A stretch of 7,388 bases of DNA from Methylibium sp031393925. Lineage in GTDB: Bacteria; Pseudomonadota; Gammaproteobacteria; Burkholderiales; Burkholderiaceae_C. This document shows, one piece after another, positions 6,538-7,388 of this stretch. Each line of letters begins with the position of its first letter. Position 1 is the stretch's first letter. The DNA lies in the NCBI RefSeq assembly GCF_031393925.1, contig NZ_JANMWL010000114.1:1-7388 (forward strand), in the 5' to 3' direction. Below the pieces are notes generated by a model. The model was not told the origin of the DNA, did not search any database, and saw nothing but the letters and a program-made list of their open reading frames with translations. The position numbers and the translations under genes are program-made.

Positions 6538-7388
6538 ATGCCCGATCAAGATCCTGCGCAACGCGCTGCCGAACTGCGCGCGCTGCTGCTGCACCACGCG
6601 CACCACTACCACGTGCTCGACGCGCCGGAAATCAGCGACGCCGAGTACGACCGGCTGTTCCAGGAACTGCAGGCCCTGGAGCAAGCGCACGTCGAGTTGC
6701 GCACGCCGGACTCGCCGACGCAGCGGGTGCTCGGCGCCGTACTCGAGGGCCTTGCGCCGGTGCGGCACGCGCTGCCGATGCTGTCGATCGAGGCGGACCG
6801 CGACACCGGTGAGGCCGCGGCGCGCCGCTTCGACGCGCGGGTGCGCAAGCTGCTCGAGCTGGGGGACACCGACCCGCCACTTGCCTACGCAGCGGAGCTG
6901 AAGTTCGACGGCCTGGCGATGAGCCTGCGCTACGAGCACGGCCGCTTGGTGCAGGCCGCCACGCGCGGCGACGGCGAGACCGGCGAAGACGTGACGCACA
7001 CCATCCGCACCATCCAGCAAATTCCGCAGCGACTGCGTTGGCTCCCTCTGCCGCCGGGGCAGGAGAGGGCGGCGACCGAGGGCGCTCCCGAGGTGCTCGA
7101 GGTGCGCGGCGAGGTGTTCATGCGGCGCGACGATTTCGAGCGCATGAACGAACAGCAACGCGCGCGCGGCGAGAAGATTTTTGTCAACCCGCGCAATGCC
7201 GCCGCCGGCATCGTGCGCCAGCTCGACGCCAGGATCGCCGCCATGCGCCGCTTGAGCTTCTTCGCCTACGGCCTGGGCGAAGTGCGCGGCTGGACGCCAC
7301 CGGACACCCACAGCGCCACGCTCGATGCGCTGGCACGCAGCGGCATGCCGGTCAACGAGCAGCGCGCGGTGGTGTGCGGCGCCGACGA
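6538..7388 (+). CDS. ligA: NAD-dependent DNA ligase LigA, N-terminal part
   Basis: The first 283 codons of an enzyme usually near 670-710 residues; the OB fold, zinc finger, helix-hairpin-helix and BRCT domains lie beyond the window edge. LigA seals nicks, chiefly between Okazaki fragments, using NAD as adenylate donor. Domain Ia (about 1-70) has the family's PEISDAEYDRL and the TPDSPTQRV segment. The adenylation domain carries ELKFDG with the lysine that becomes adenylated (K122), then ATRGDGETGEDVT, LEVRGEVFM (187-195) and the FVNPRNAAAG segment. MLSIEADRDTG replaces the MLSL--AF-type motif of most LigAs. I recall SI-xxTD variants in Burkholderiales, so this is probably lineage-typical. Residues 169-184 form an extra segment compared with E. 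coli LigA and appear repeat-derived (see the repeat feature). The start at 6538 matches the family's usual N-terminus. It is 48 bp after zipA, in the same direction, with no visible Shine-Dalgarno sequence. Confidence 0.96.
   Translation, partial: MPDQDPAQRAAELRALLLHHAHHYHVLDAPEISDAEYDRLFQELQALEQAHVELRTPDSPTQRVLGAVLEGLAPVRHALPMLSIEADRDTGEAAARRFDARVRKLLELGDTDPPLAYAAELKFDGLAMSLRYEHGRLVQAATRGDGETGEDVTHTIRTIQQIPQRLRWLPLPPGQERAATEGAPEVLEVRGEVFMRRDDFERMNEQQRARGEKIFVNPRNAAAGIVRQLDARIAAMRRLSFFAYGLGEVRGWTPPDTHSATLDALARSGMPVNEQRAVVCGAD
7042..7089 (+). repeat. Palindromic repeat-like insert inside ligA, in frame
   Basis: This 48-base stretch encodes exactly 16 codons (LPLPPGQERAATEGAP). It contains an imperfect palindrome: CCCT (7044-7047) pairs with AGGG (7066-7069) and CTGCC (7048-7052) with GGCAG (7058-7062), with a 3-base bulge. 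Its layout, CCCTCT-CC-GG-GAGAGGG followed by GAGGGCGCTCCC, resembles the short CCCTCTCC/GGAGAGGG repeats found scattered in many GC-rich proteobacterial genomes. That resemblance is from memory. No second copy is in this window. Confidence 0.45.

Noticed and set aside
5761..7311. A 516-codon open frame on the minus strand over zipA and ligA
   Set aside because: It spans two real genes and their gap with low-complexity Arg/Ala/Val/Gly sequence and no family features. It is an antisense shadow.
1..7388. A new multi-gene system, mobile element, CRISPR array or tRNA
   Set aside because: All five genes, plus the partial regulator, belong to known families. No transposase, integrase, direct repeat array or tRNA-like sequence was seen.

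Overview
This window looks like ordinary chromosomal housekeeping DNA from a GC-rich betaproteobacterium, most likely Burkholderiales. The order assignment rests on three things: overall base composition, the ZipA-type protein with its long Ala/Pro linker, and the LigA variant in which the usual motif after MLS is replaced by SIEADRDTG. It is an inference. The genus cannot be read from the sequence.

Left part (1-1670). The window opens inside the last 60 codons of a MarR-family regulator whose C-terminal cysteine pair resembles the two-cysteine OhrR peroxide sensors. A hairpin overlapping its stop codon looks like a leaky terminator. Next comes a Tat-exported dienelactone-hydrolase-family protein (229-1122, complete catalytic triad). 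It converges on queF (1669-1193, minus strand), which encodes the preQ0 reductase of the queuosine pathway. A 9-bp inverted repeat lies in the 70-bp gap between the two stop codons.

Right part (1670-7388). A 154-bp divergent intergenic region separates queF from smc. It holds an extended -10 promoter pointing towards smc and, just after the predicted transcription start, a terminator-like hairpin. Then come smc (1824-5339, chromosome-organising ATPase), a zipA-type division gene (5434-6489) and the first 283 codons of ligA (6538 to the window end, NAD-dependent DNA ligase). The order smc-zipA-ligA is, from general knowledge, shared with gammaproteobacteria such as Pseudomonas. It groups chromosome organisation, Z-ring anchoring and Okazaki-fragment sealing in one direction.

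I found no mobile element, CRISPR array, RNA gene, toxin-antitoxin pair or defence system, and no convincing undescribed multi-gene system. The best leads are small: an apparently repeat-derived in-frame insertion in the LigA adenylation domain (7042-7089), the hairpin at the start of the predicted smc leader, and the overlap of the first terminator with a coding end. No stretch longer than about 300 bases lacks a gene.
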